From: Candidatus Desulfofervidus auxilii
Lineage (GTDB): Bacteria; Desulfobacterota; Desulfofervidia; Desulfofervidales; Desulfofervidaceae
DNA length: 64,000 bases
Assembly: GCA_030262725.1 (NCBI GenBank)
Contig: JAJSZS010000011.1
Location: 1 to 64,000 of the forward strand
Direction: 5' to 3'
Made by a program: the position numbers and the translations under genes. The notes under the pieces are model-generated. The model was not told the DNA's origin and did not search any database. It saw only the letters and a list, made by a program, of their open reading frames with translations. Of this stretch, positions 43,398 through 52,655 are shown piece after piece. The number at the start of each line of letters is the position of its first letter. Positions within the stretch are counted from its first letter, which is position 1.

Positions 43398-44966
43398 CTA
43401 ATTTCTTTTTCCCCAACCTCCGCCTCCTGGGGTTTTAATAATTAATCTATCACCTTTTCTTACTTCAAAATTTATTTTTCCAGGTAATTTTATTTCTTTT
43501 TCCCCAGAAATAACAATATTTTCCCCTTGTTTTCCTGCACTACCACCTTTAAGTCCATAAGGAGCATAACAGCGACGTTCTGAAAGAATAGTTACAGTGC
43601 AAGGAGAAAGAAAATAATATATTCTTACAAGCCCATCCCCTCCCTGAAAATATCCTTTACCTCCTGAACCTTTACGCAAATAATAAGCTTCAATAAGAAA
43701 TGGATAATCGTGTTCAATTGCCTCTACAGGAGTATTAAGCGTATTTGTCATATGAGTATGTACTCCACTTAATCCATCTTTTTTAGGTCTTCCTCCCATA
43801 CCACCACCTATAGTTTCATAATAAGCAAATACCTTATTTGTTTTTGGATGAATACCTCCAATAGCAATATTATTCATAGTGCCACAACTAGCTGCTGGGA
43901 TTAAATCAGGCATAGCTTGAGCTAACGCTCCAAGCAATGCATCTACTATCCTTTGAGAAGTTTCTACATTACCTGCTGCTACAGCTGCTGGATATTTTGC
44001 ATCTACTATTGTGCCAGGTTTTGTCAAAATTTTGATTGGTGAAAAACAACCCTGATTTATTGGATAATCTCCTAAAGTATTTAATAAAGAAAGAAAGACA
44101 TAATAAACAGCTGCTTCTGTTACAGCCCTAGGTGCATTAACACTTCCTCTTACTTGATTATCACTTTTAGAAAAATCAACAATTATTATTTTATCCTTTA
44201 TTTCAACATTAACTTTAATAGCAATATCTTTTTTACCAAATCCATCATCATCTAAATAATCAACAAAGCTATATTGACCTTGAGGTAAATGTGTGATCAA
44301 GCTGTGCATAGCTTTTTCTGTGTATTTTTTTAAAGCATTTGACATCTCAAGAACTTTTTCCAAACTATAGCGTTCAACAATATTAAGAAGCCTTTCTTCT
44401 CCCCGTTCAAGAGAAGCTAATTGTGCTCTTAAATCTCCTTTTCTTTCTAAAGGATTGCGCAATTTTTTTAATAATTCTTCAAGAAATAATTTATTAATTT
44501 TTCCTTTTTTTATAATTTTTGTTGGTTTTATTAAAACACCTTCTTTTTCAATATGGTCTGTAACAGCCATTGAGCCAGGATATTCTCCACCTATATCAGC
44601 ATGATGAGCTCTAACAATAAGAAAAAAATATAATTGTTGGTTTACAAATATAGGCTTTATAAGAGTAATATCTGGAAGATGAGTTCCACCCTGAAATGGA
44701 TCATTAGTAATAACTATATCTCCTGCCTCCCACTTAAATTGTGGCAGAATTTTTTTCATAGTAAGTGGCATTGCTCCAAGATGAACAGGGATATGAGAAG
44801 CTTGAGCAATTAATTCACCTTCTTTATCAAAAATAGCACAAGAAAAATCCCTTCTTTCTCGAATATTAGGAGAAAAAGCAGACCTTCTTAGCACAATTCC
44901 CATCTCTTCAGCAATACTAGCAAGCATTTTGTTAAAAATTTCTAATTCAATAGCCTGTTGTGACAT
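43398..44966 (-). CDS. Hydantoinase B/oxoprolinase family subunit
   Basis: A 522-residue subunit of the HyuB family. It starts with IELEIFNKMLASIAEEMGIVLRRSAFSPNIRERRDFSC and has NDPFQGGTHLPDITLIKP, AIGGIHPKT and the Gly-rich tail KTPGGGGWGKRN. With its partner HyuA it forms an ATP-dependent enzyme that opens five-membered ring amides or carboxylates ketones; the actual substrate cannot be told. The start overlaps the hyuA stop by 20 bp. Confidence 0.85.
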   Translation of the reverse strand: MSQQAIELEIFNKMLASIAEEMGIVLRRSAFSPNIRERRDFSCAIFDKEGELIAQASHIPVHLGAMPLTMKKILPQFKWEAGDIVITNDPFQGGTHLPDITLIKPIFVNQQLYFFLIVRAHHADIGGEYPGSMAVTDHIEKEGVLIKPTKIIKKGKINKLFLEELLKKLRNPLERKGDLRAQLASLERGEERLLNIVERYSLEKVLEMSNALKKYTEKAMHSLITHLPQGQYSFVDYLDDDGFGKKDIAIKVNVEIKDKIIIVDFSKSDNQVRGSVNAPRAVTEAAVYYVFLSLLNTLGDYPINQGCFSPIKILTKPGTIVDAKYPAAVAAGNVETSQRIVDALLGALAQAMPDLIPAASCGTMNNIAIGGIHPKTNKVFAYYETIGGGMGGRPKKDGLSGVHTHMTNTLNTPVEAIEHDYPFLIEAYYLRKGSGGKGYFQGGDGLVRIYYFLSPCTVTILSERRCYAPYGLKGGSAGKQGENIVISGEKEIKLPGKINFEVRKGDRLIIKTPGGGGWGKRN

Positions 44967-46908
44967 ATTTTAAAAAAAGTGTTCTATCCTCTTTTACTTC
45001 TACATTAAAATCAGGTTCTACCCACACAGTACTAAAAGGTTCCCAGATAATAGCAGGACCTCTAAATTTATCACCTATTTTTAAATTATCCCATGGTATT
45101 ATTGGCACCTTTAGCCAACCAGATGTTGTATAAACTTTTGTTTCCTCATAAGGAGCAAAAGTAGGCTCTGGCAAACTCCATTTTATTTCCTCTTCTTTAA
45201 CCTTAAGACGCAAACGCACTGTTACAATCTCTAATGGAAAATCTTCATAAAAATGTCCAAAAAAGCGTTTATGTTCCTTATAAAATGTTTCAATAAAAGA
45301 AGAATTATAAGGAACTGTAATTTCATAACCTTGACCACAATAACGCATATCTAAAAAAAATTCCCAGTTTAAAAGTTCTTTTTTAAATCCAGCATTTTTT
45401 GCTTTATTTATAGCTTCTTCTAATATATTATTAAAAATTTCTTTAAGTTTTTTTTCTGTATCTTTATTTACATCTATCCAAACAGTACGTGAAAAATCTT
45501 TTATAGGAGCAGCTACTAAAAGACCTAAAGCAGAAAGTACGCTAGCTACTCTAGGTATCATAGTCTGTTTTACATTTAATTCACGTGCTAAAGCACAAGC
45601 ATGGAGCCCTCCAGCTCCACCAAAACAGATAAGGGTAAAAAATTTAGGATCAAATCCTCTTTCTAAAGAAATGGCTCTTAAAGCCTTTATCATATTTATA
45701 TTGGCTACTTGAATAATCCCTAATGCTATTTCTTCTATTTTTAAGTTAAGTGACTTAGCTAATGGATAAATAGCTTTAATAGCTCGTTCTTTATCTAGCT
45801 TTATTCTACCACCTAAAAATTTGTCAGGCAGTAAACGGCCAAGAATAAGATTGGCATCAGTAACAGTTGGTTGCATTCCTTTTCCATAACATGCAGGTCC
45901 TGGATCTGCCCCAGCACTTTGTGGACCTACTTTTAATGCCCCACCTGCATCTAAATAAGCAATAGAACCACCTCCAGCGCCTACTGTATGAATATCAACA
46001 ACAGGTAAGCTTAAAGGAAAACCATCTAATATATATTCTTTGGTAAAAGGTAATCTTCCATCTACAAGACATACATCTGTAGATGTACCTCCCATGTCAA
46101 AAGTAATTATCTTTTTTTCACCAAAATTCTTTGCCCAATAAATAGCACCATTAACACCACCTGCTGGTCCAGAAAGCACTGTATGGACTGCCATTTCATA
46201 AGCTTCTTCTACTGTAAGCCAACCACCATTAGATTGCTGAATTCTAAGTTTAATGTTTTTAAGTTTTTCTTTAAGTGTTTTTAAATAAGAATACATAAGA
46301 GGAGTAAGATAGGCATTTATGGCTGTAGTGGAAGCACGTTCAAACTCTCTAAATTCAGGCAAAATTTCTGAAGAAATGCTTATTGGAAGGTCTAGATTTT
46401 TTAAAATAAATTCCTTTACTAATTTCTCATGAATAGGATAAAGATATGCATGTAAAAAACAGATGGCAACACTTTCTATACCTTCTTTTTTTAAAAAAGA
46501 AACGCAATATTCTAACTCTTTTTTTTCAGGTCTTAATAAGATATTACCATCTATACATATTCTTTCTTTAATGCCAAGACAATGTTCTTTAGCAATAAAA
46601 GGTTTTGGTTTTTCTACATTAAAATCATAAAGTTTTGGTCTTGCCTGACGACCAATAAAAAGAATATCCTCAAAACCAGCAGTAGTAATTAAAGCTGTCT
46701 TTGCCCCTTTTCTTTCTAAAAAAGCATTAGTAGCAATGGTAGTACCATGTATAAGTTCTTGAGCGTGATTTGGGCAAATTGAAAGGGCATTTAAGACTGC
46801 TTGAGAAGGTTCAGATGGTGTAGAAGAAACTTTTTGAATATAAAGATAATTTTTTTCTAAAAAAACAACATCAGTAAAAGTTCCACCTGTATCTACTGCT
46901 ACCCGCAT
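44947..46908 (-). CDS. Hydantoinase A/oxoprolinase family subunit
   Basis: A 653-residue ATP-binding subunit of the actin-like HyuA fold. The phosphate loop is VDTGGTFTDVV at the N-terminus, and GGTSTDVCLVDG and LICFGGAGGLHACALARELNV lie further on. It works with the HyuB neighbour. Related enzymes are 5-oxoprolinase, N-methylhydantoinase and acetone carboxylase; the third subunit expected for acetone carboxylase is not next to it, so a hydantoinase/oxoprolinase role is favoured. Confidence 0.87.
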   Translation of the reverse strand: MRVAVDTGGTFTDVVFLEKNYLYIQKVSSTPSEPSQAVLNALSICPNHAQELIHGTTIATNAFLERKGAKTALITTAGFEDILFIGRQARPKLYDFNVEKPKPFIAKEHCLGIKERICIDGNILLRPEKKELEYCVSFLKKEGIESVAICFLHAYLYPIHEKLVKEFILKNLDLPISISSEILPEFREFERASTTAINAYLTPLMYSYLKTLKEKLKNIKLRIQQSNGGWLTVEEAYEMAVHTVLSGPAGGVNGAIYWAKNFGEKKIITFDMGGTSTDVCLVDGRLPFTKEYILDGFPLSLPVVDIHTVGAGGGSIAYLDAGGALKVGPQSAGADPGPACYGKGMQPTVTDANLILGRLLPDKFLGGRIKLDKERAIKAIYPLAKSLNLKIEEIALGIIQVANINMIKALRAISLERGFDPKFFTLICFGGAGGLHACALARELNVKQTMIPRVASVLSALGLLVAAPIKDFSRTVWIDVNKDTEKKLKEIFNNILEEAINKAKNAGFKKELLNWEFFLDMRYCGQGYEITVPYNSSFIETFYKEHKRFFGHFYEDFPLEIVTVRLRLKVKEEEIKWSLPEPTFAPYEETKVYTTSGWLKVPIIPWDNLKIGDKFRGPAIIWEPFSTVWVEPDFNVEVKEDRTLFLKYVTTGY

Positions 46909-46919
46909 GAAGCAAAGGT

Positions 46920-47732
46920 TTAGCTTTCCAACTGATAACCTTTATAGGGGAGAGGATGGCCATCTAAAAAAACCTTAAATCCATCTATTGCTAAACGTCC
47001 ATCAGCAGCTAATTCAAGTCCTTTAATAAAGGCAGGTCCATCACATTCCCACTTCATCTGTTCCTGTATACTATCTGCTTTAGCTCTTAATGGTCTAAAG
47101 TTACGCATCTTTAAGCATCTTTTTACCCATTCTTGGTCAAAATAAACCTTTTTTGACATTACTAAAATAGGCCCTTCATCAAATACTGCTGTAGCAATAT
47201 GAAGAGTAGATTGAGCATAAGGTTCTCCACAAATCATACCATCATAGACAGCATCTTCTCCTTTATATTTACGTTCTAGCTGATTAAGACGAACAAGTTT
47301 TTCAACCTCTTCTGGCATAAGCTCACCTACATCTAATCGTTCCACATTTGGTCCGCTAAGAATATCTAAACGAAATGGATGAATATTAAAAATACGATTT
47401 TTATATACTGATAATAATGGTTCTGTAACAATAAGCATAAAACCAGAAAGACCAATAACATCAACTTTAAAAGATTCAATTTGTTTTAAAACATATTCAA
47501 AATATACTTTTCTTTGTTTTAAGTCACGAGGATTAATACCTTTTTTTTGGCAAAATTCTTTAAAATTATTAATAATAACAGGTAAATTTACTTCTTGGCA
47601 AAATTTAATCCCACTTGCTTGCGGCTTATCAGTAAAAGCAAATACAATTTCATATTTTTTTCCATGCAATTCACTTTTATAAGCTGCTTTAAGGCTACTA
47701 GCACCACCAGAGAAGAAAAAACCAACTTTCAT
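46920..47732 (-). CDS. Formyltransferase-like protein (PurN fold)
   Basis: About 270 residues. The start ATG 47732 begins MKVGFFFSGGASSLKAAYKS, the phosphate-binding loop of the glycinamide ribonucleotide transformylase fold; a GTG start at 47762 is less likely. The catalytic pattern NIHP appears at about residue 112. The VYDGMICGEPYAQSTLHIATAVFDEGPILV segment matches the family's substrate loop. It is longer than PurN and has an extra C-terminal part, so I do not assign it to purine synthesis. It sits between pilQ and hyuA, whose ring-opened products could be linked to it. Confidence 0.7.
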   Translation of the reverse strand: MKVGFFFSGGASSLKAAYKSELHGKKYEIVFAFTDKPQASGIKFCQEVNLPVIINNFKEFCQKKGINPRDLKQRKVYFEYVLKQIESFKVDVIGLSGFMLIVTEPLLSVYKNRIFNIHPFRLDILSGPNVERLDVGELMPEEVEKLVRLNQLERKYKGEDAVYDGMICGEPYAQSTLHIATAVFDEGPILVMSKKVYFDQEWVKRCLKMRNFRPLRAKADSIQEQMKWECDGPAFIKGLELAADGRLAIDGFKVFLDGHPLPYKGYQLES

Positions 47733-47765
47733 TGGAATTTTACCTTGATAAATGACTTCCACTTT

Positions 47766-49907
47766 TTAAACCCCCATAGGAGTCAGAACTCTCGGTGTAA
47801 TGAATATTAAAAGTTCCCTTTTTTGACTTGTTTCGCTACGATTTTTAAAAAGTAAACCAAAGATAGGAATCTTTGAAAAGAATGGTACTCTTTGCTCACC
47901 TCTATGAATTTCTTCAGAGAGAATACCACCAATTACAACTGTTTCATTATTATCTATCAAAAGAGTAGTAGTAATCTCTTTCTTTTCAATAGGAATTGCA
48001 TCCATACCAGGCAAGATTTCACCAGCACTATCCTTATGTACTTCAATATCCATTCGGATCTTTTTATCTGGTGTAATATGTGGTTTTACAGTTAATTTTA
48101 AAACAGCTTCTCTAAACTCTGTATAAGTACCCATTTCAGAAACACTACGATAAGGAATTTCTAATCCCTGAGAAATAACAGCCTCTTGATTATCCATCGT
48201 AATTACTTTAGGAACAGAAATAATTCTACCTTCTCCTTCGCTTTCCATTGCTTGGAGTTTTGCGTCCAATACCAATGTGGTTGTACGGCTTAAACGAGCA
48301 AATGTAACACCAAGTCCACCATAAGTACCAGCTGGAGGTAAATTGACTACTAAGGGAATATCTCCTGACCAAGAACTACCTGTTATTGCATTTTCAAACT
48401 CAAACTCATCACCTGCACCTGCTCCACCTCGCCAACCTATTAAAGAAGTTGTACTACTCTGATGAAGATAATCACCTCCCCATTGAATACCTAATTCTTT
48501 TGAATAATTCATACTCACTTCAACAATTCTTGCTTCAATCATCACTTGCCTCGGAGCAATGTCTAAACTTCGAACTAATTTTTTTGCTTTTTCTAAACAG
48601 CTTTTAACATCTGTCATAATAATACGATTAGTTGCTTCATCATAAGTCACCTTTCCTCGTGGGCTTTTAATATCTTTTAATTGTTTTACTAAATCAGATG
48701 CTTTAACATAATTTACCTGAATTTCTTCTGTAATTAATGGTTCAGATTCTTCTTTTTTTTGCAATGCTCGTTGAGCTTGAATAAGTTTTTCTTGTTCTTT
48801 TTTTAATTCATCCAAAGGCAAAATACGTAAAATATTTCCTCTTTTTATTGCACCAAGATTAAAAGTTTGTAAAAGTAAATCTAAAACTTGATCCCAAGGT
48901 ACATTATCTAATTTTAAAGTAACTTTTCCTTTTACTTTATCACTTAAAACAATATTAAAACCACTTACTTCAGCTAAAATTCTGAAAACATTTTTTAAAT
49001 CAGCATCTTGAAAATCCATAGATATAGGTTCCCCTCTAAAAACCTCCACTGTGCCTGGAAAAATGATTTCAAACGTAGTTGTCTTTCTTTCAATAAATGG
49101 AGAAACTGCAGGCTTTTTTTCTTCTATAACTTTTTTTGGTTTAACTTTTGGCAATTTTTCTTTTTTTACTAATTTGATTTTTTCTTCTTTTACTAAAGGT
49201 TTCTTAAATGTCAAATAAAGATGTTCTGGGGTGGTTACAATTTTAAAGGGGATTCTTTCCTTAAACCTTACTTCAACAGCAATAGTTTTTTCATCAATAG
49301 TATAGGGCAAAATACGTTTAATTCCACACAAAAAATGTTCAGTTTCTAACTCTCTTAAAAGGTAAGGAGGCGCTTTAACATTATTTAATTGTAATATCAT
49401 TATCCGCCTTTTAGGATGAAATACTTCATATTGAACTTTCCTATCGCTAGTAATAACTAATCGACATTTTCCTGGTGAAATTTGTTCAAAGTCTATTCCT
49501 TTTATTTTAGCAATTGGCAAAACAGCTTTTTCGAGTGGTAAAAGTATTTCCAATATATTTTTCTTACTTAAAATTTGATAAGGTGGAATTTCTTTTAAGT
49601 TTGAATCTATAACTAAACGTAAATTTCCTTTAAAAAAGGCCCATCTTAAACGTGGATAAACTGCATTGTTTAATGGAACTATACGAGGGATTTTACATTT
49701 TAAAAATGGAAAATCTATTACCAATCTTGCAGGTTTTAAAAGACTAAAAGAATTATAATCTGGAATTAAACCATCAGCAATAAGCTGAATTTTTAATTGT
49801 TTTCCTTTAGTTTCCGTCCTAATACCTATTATTCCTATGGTTTCTCCATAGGCTTGGAAAATACTCGTTAACCAAAATAGACATAATATAAAACTTATTT
49901 TTTTCAT
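47766..49907 (-). CDS. pilQ: Type IV pilus secretin PilQ
   Basis: A 713-residue outer-membrane secretin through which the pilus exits. A signal peptide (about 1-22) is followed by two AMIN-like domains (about 22-235), a proline- and lysine-rich linker, an STN/N0 domain (about 285-375, VEVFRGEPISMDFQDADLKNVFRILAEVSGFNIVLSD), an N1 region and the secretin core with VPKVITMDNQEAVISQGLEIPY and VVIGGILSEE. It is the last pil gene of pilMNOPQ and overlaps pilP by 4 bp. Confidence 0.95.
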   Translation of the reverse strand: MKKISFILCLFWLTSIFQAYGETIGIIGIRTETKGKQLKIQLIADGLIPDYNSFSLLKPARLVIDFPFLKCKIPRIVPLNNAVYPRLRWAFFKGNLRLVIDSNLKEIPPYQILSKKNILEILLPLEKAVLPIAKIKGIDFEQISPGKCRLVITSDRKVQYEVFHPKRRIMILQLNNVKAPPYLLRELETEHFLCGIKRILPYTIDEKTIAVEVRFKERIPFKIVTTPEHLYLTFKKPLVKEEKIKLVKKEKLPKVKPKKVIEEKKPAVSPFIERKTTTFEIIFPGTVEVFRGEPISMDFQDADLKNVFRILAEVSGFNIVLSDKVKGKVTLKLDNVPWDQVLDLLLQTFNLGAIKRGNILRILPLDELKKEQEKLIQAQRALQKKEESEPLITEEIQVNYVKASDLVKQLKDIKSPRGKVTYDEATNRIIMTDVKSCLEKAKKLVRSLDIAPRQVMIEARIVEVSMNYSKELGIQWGGDYLHQSSTTSLIGWRGGAGAGDEFEFENAITGSSWSGDIPLVVNLPPAGTYGGLGVTFARLSRTTTLVLDAKLQAMESEGEGRIISVPKVITMDNQEAVISQGLEIPYRSVSEMGTYTEFREAVLKLTVKPHITPDKKIRMDIEVHKDSAGEILPGMDAIPIEKKEITTTLLIDNNETVVIGGILSEEIHRGEQRVPFFSKIPIFGLLFKNRSETSQKRELLIFITPRVLTPMGV

Positions 49908-50287
49908 GGTAAAACTGCCTCCTTTTTAGGTAAAGACAATTCTACTGTTCTAGTTTTTTCTCCTTCAAATACATCAATATATTTTTCTATAATTATTACC
50001 TTATCTTTTCTTATCTCTTTTACTCGACCAGTAAGACCAATTAGGTCTCCTTTTTTTAATATATAACCCTTACCTAACGAATCCTCAATTAAAGCTAAAG
50101 GCTTACGCGGATTCCAAATAATACCTTTTAAGCTTACTTCAGAGAGTTTTAGTCTCTGAAGAGGCAATAAAGACTTAGGTTGTGTTTCTACTTCTTTCCT
50201 TAATTTAATAAAAGGTTTAAAAAGATCCACTTCAGCCCATACTATATTAGTTAAAGCAAAAATCATTAAAATACTTATCCATTTCAT
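49904..50287 (-). CDS. pilP: Type IV pilus assembly protein PilP
   Basis: A 127-residue periplasmic protein with an N-terminal hydrophobic signal (MKWISILMIFALTNIVWAEVD). The rest has the PilP beta fold with LSEVSLKGIIWNPRKPLALIEDSLGKGYILKKGDLIG. PilP links the PilNO inner-membrane complex to the PilQ secretin. There is no clear lipobox Cys, unlike many PilP lipoproteins. Its ends overlap pilO and pilQ by 4 bp each. Confidence 0.88.
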   Translation of the reverse strand: MKWISILMIFALTNIVWAEVDLFKPFIKLRKEVETQPKSLLPLQRLKLSEVSLKGIIWNPRKPLALIEDSLGKGYILKKGDLIGLTGRVKEIRKDKVIIIEKYIDVFEGEKTRTVELSLPKKEAVLP

Positions 50288-50877
50288 CTCTTTCGCCCTT
50301 TCTTTTGTGTAGATTTTGGAGTAGAAAGAAACCTATAAGTAACAAGTTGCATTTCAGCTTTTAATATGATTTTATCTTTTTTAACTTTAGGTTTTCCTAA
50401 ATCGAGTTTGGAAACATTTACTACTCTTGGCAATTGAGAAATCCTTTCTAAAAACGATTTTACACTTAAATATTCTCCTTCTACTAATAAACGAATAGGC
50501 ACTTCAGCATAAAAATTTTTTGCTACTTCTTTTTGTGGCTCAAATAAAAGGAAATCTAAATGAGTATCATTGCCTAAAGCATTTACATCAGATAAAACAT
50601 CAGGAATTTCCTTTTCTTCTGGTAGTAATTGACTTAACCTAAGAAACTTTTGTCGAATTTCTTTTATTTCTTTGTTTAATTTATTTAATCGCTTTTGAGC
50701 TAATTTTAATTTTTCTAATTTTTGCTTTTCTTGCTTTAAATTATTTTTTAATCGATTAATTTCTGCTTTAGTAGGAGAATAAAACAAATTCCAAAACAAC
50801 ACAACAACAAGTATTGGAATCATTGCATAGAGAGCAAATCTTTTTGATTTTGGAATTTCCTCAAGTTTTTCTAACAT
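50284..50877 (-). CDS. pilO: Type IV pilus assembly protein PilO
   Basis: A 197-residue inner-membrane protein. One transmembrane helix (about 15-32, RFALYAMIPILVVVLFWNLFY), then a Lys-rich coiled coil (about 35-80) and a ferredoxin-like periplasmic domain including PIRLLVEGEYLSVKSFLERISQLPRVVNV. It pairs with PilN to join PilM to PilP. Order pilM-N-O-P-Q and overlaps support the assignment. Confidence 0.9.
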   Translation of the reverse strand: MLEKLEEIPKSKRFALYAMIPILVVVLFWNLFYSPTKAEINRLKNNLKQEKQKLEKLKLAQKRLNKLNKEIKEIRQKFLRLSQLLPEEKEIPDVLSDVNALGNDTHLDFLLFEPQKEVAKNFYAEVPIRLLVEGEYLSVKSFLERISQLPRVVNVSKLDLGKPKVKKDKIILKAEMQLVTYRFLSTPKSTQKKGRKR

Positions 50878-50879
50878 TT

Positions 50880-51437
50880 TTAAACCCTTTTCTCAACAGG
50901 TCGAATTTTACATTCTAAACTAAAGCTCGTTAAATTAAATCCTTGAATTTCCTTTTTCACTGTTTTAATTAATTCAATAGTTTGAAAATATTTTGATTCT
51001 TTTAACTTTTCCATAAACTCAGCTACTGCTTCATTTCCTAAAGCTATGCCTTTAATATGAAGCTTATTACCATCTAGTTTAAGATTTTCAAGCCACATCT
51101 TATCTGCTAAGAAATTTTTAGCCAAAATATTCAAAATTTTTATTACTTTTCCTCTTTCCTTTTCCAAGTTGGAAATAATTTTTATCTTTTTTTCAACAAT
51201 TTCTTTTTCCTTTTTTAATCTGGCAAGTTTTTTCTCCGTATCTTTATACTTTTGAAGTTCTGTACGTACAGTTTGCAATTCTTTTTTAAATTCATTCTTT
51301 TGACTATTTAAACTAATAAAAGTATAAAGAAAAATAAGACTAATAAGGACATAAGATAAAACAACTATAGAAAGTTCCTGTCTAATTTCAGGGTATTTTT
51401 TAACTTCTTTAACAGGTAAAAGATTTATTCTAATCAT
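50880..51437 (-). CDS. pilN: Type IV pilus assembly protein PilN
   Basis: A 185-residue inner-membrane protein. The cytoplasmic tail MIRINLLPVKEVKKYPE contains the INLLP motif that PilM binds. One transmembrane helix (about 23-43) is followed by a long Lys/Glu coiled coil (about 47-105) and a periplasmic domain. Starts 4 bp into the pilM end. Confidence 0.93.
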   Translation of the reverse strand: MIRINLLPVKEVKKYPEIRQELSIVVLSYVLISLIFLYTFISLNSQKNEFKKELQTVRTELQKYKDTEKKLARLKKEKEIVEKKIKIISNLEKERGKVIKILNILAKNFLADKMWLENLKLDGNKLHIKGIALGNEAVAEFMEKLKESKYFQTIELIKTVKKEIQGFNLTSFSLECKIRPVEKRV

Positions 51438-52540
51438 GTTTCAACTTTATTTCTTAAAGCAAGTCCAAAAGCTACAGGCGCTTGCATACTCCAATATTCC
51501 AAATAAGCCGGATCAAAACGTTCAACATTATAATGAATCTTTCCAAATAGATTAAAATTATAAACTTCTTTATTTAAAAACTTAGACATTGCTTCCTGAA
51601 AACCAACAATCTTTGAAGAACCTCCACAAAGTATAATTTTTTTAATCTTTGTACCAGAATTTTGTTCAAAAAATTCTAAAGCTGTTTTTATTTCCTGTAG
51701 CCATTCATTAGTAACTGTTAAAAATGCTTCTTTTAATCCTTTTAATATATTCTCATCTGAAGTACTTTCAATTTTAACCTTTTCTGCTTCTTGAAATTCC
51801 ATCTTTAACTTTTCTTGAATCTGTCTGGTCAAATAAATACCACCAGAAGGCACTTCACGTGTAAAGGCAGGCATATTATTTACTAATACTAAAATATTCA
51901 TTTTACTAGCACCAAGATCTATTAAGGCTACTGGCTCTTCATCTTTTCCATAACAAACTTCATAGGCATTAGCTAAAGCAAAATTTTCCACATCAAGCAC
52001 ATAAGGAGTAAAGCCAGCTTCTGTCAAAATAGCAACATATTTTTCTACAATTTCTTTTTTTGCTGCAGCAATAAGAACTTCCATTTTTTTCTTTTCTTTT
52101 TCATCTTCTGAAATTATTTGATAACTTAAATTTACTTCATCTAAGTTATAAGGTATATATTGTTCTGCTTCTACCAATATAGCTTTGTCTAATTCATCTT
52201 TTTTCATTAACGGTAATTCTATTTTTTTAGTGATTACGTGTTTAGCAGGCAAAGAAATAGCTACCTCTTTTTGTTTTATTTTCAATTGCTCTTTAAGTGT
52301 ACTTAAAGCAGTTAAGGCATATTCATCTCTTTTACCTTCATCAATCCAAGTTTCTGGAGGCATTATATATGTTCCAAAATCCAATAATTCATTTTGTTTT
52401 TGTCCTAAACGGAGGATTTTAACAGTATGTCGTCCTAAATCTATTCCAATCAGGGGCTTTTTAGCAAAGCCTTTAAGTAAAGTGCTTAAAGAAACAGGTT
52501 TTAAAAGTGTTCGCCAACCTGAAAAGACTTTCATTTTCAA
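51434..52540 (-). CDS. pilM: Type IV pilus assembly protein PilM
   Basis: A 368-residue cytoplasmic actin-like protein that forms a ring binding the PilN tail. It has LIGIDLGRHTVKILRLG near residue 30, a middle ALIDLGASKMNILV and a late IILCGGSSKIVGFQEA. An ATP-binding pattern of the FtsA/MreB type is present. It is the first gene of the pil operon; no clear sigma-70 box was found between it and the qrcD terminator hairpin. Confidence 0.93.
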   Translation of the reverse strand: MKMKVFSGWRTLLKPVSLSTLLKGFAKKPLIGIDLGRHTVKILRLGQKQNELLDFGTYIMPPETWIDEGKRDEYALTALSTLKEQLKIKQKEVAISLPAKHVITKKIELPLMKKDELDKAILVEAEQYIPYNLDEVNLSYQIISEDEKEKKKMEVLIAAAKKEIVEKYVAILTEAGFTPYVLDVENFALANAYEVCYGKDEEPVALIDLGASKMNILVLVNNMPAFTREVPSGGIYLTRQIQEKLKMEFQEAEKVKIESTSDENILKGLKEAFLTVTNEWLQEIKTALEFFEQNSGTKIKKIILCGGSSKIVGFQEAMSKFLNKEVYNFNLFGKIHYNVERFDPAYLEYWSMQAPVAFGLALRNKVET

Positions 52541-52619
52541 TATCTCATGCCATAAGATGGCAAATAAGTCAACATTTTTTTCTTATTTTCGGAAAAGGCA
52601 AAGACAATGTCCGGTTTTT

Positions 52620-52655
52620 ATAAATAGCCCTGGTAATATTACCAGGGCTATTTAT
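52620..52655. terminator. Perfect 36-bp palindrome at the end of qrcD
   Basis: Eighteen-base arms meet without a loop; the right arm includes ACCAGGGCTATTTAT. It overlaps the qrcD stop codon. On the minus strand it would form a very stable hairpin followed by only a weak T tract, so it is a terminator or a message stabiliser, and it separates the qrc and pil operons. Confidence 0.65.
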
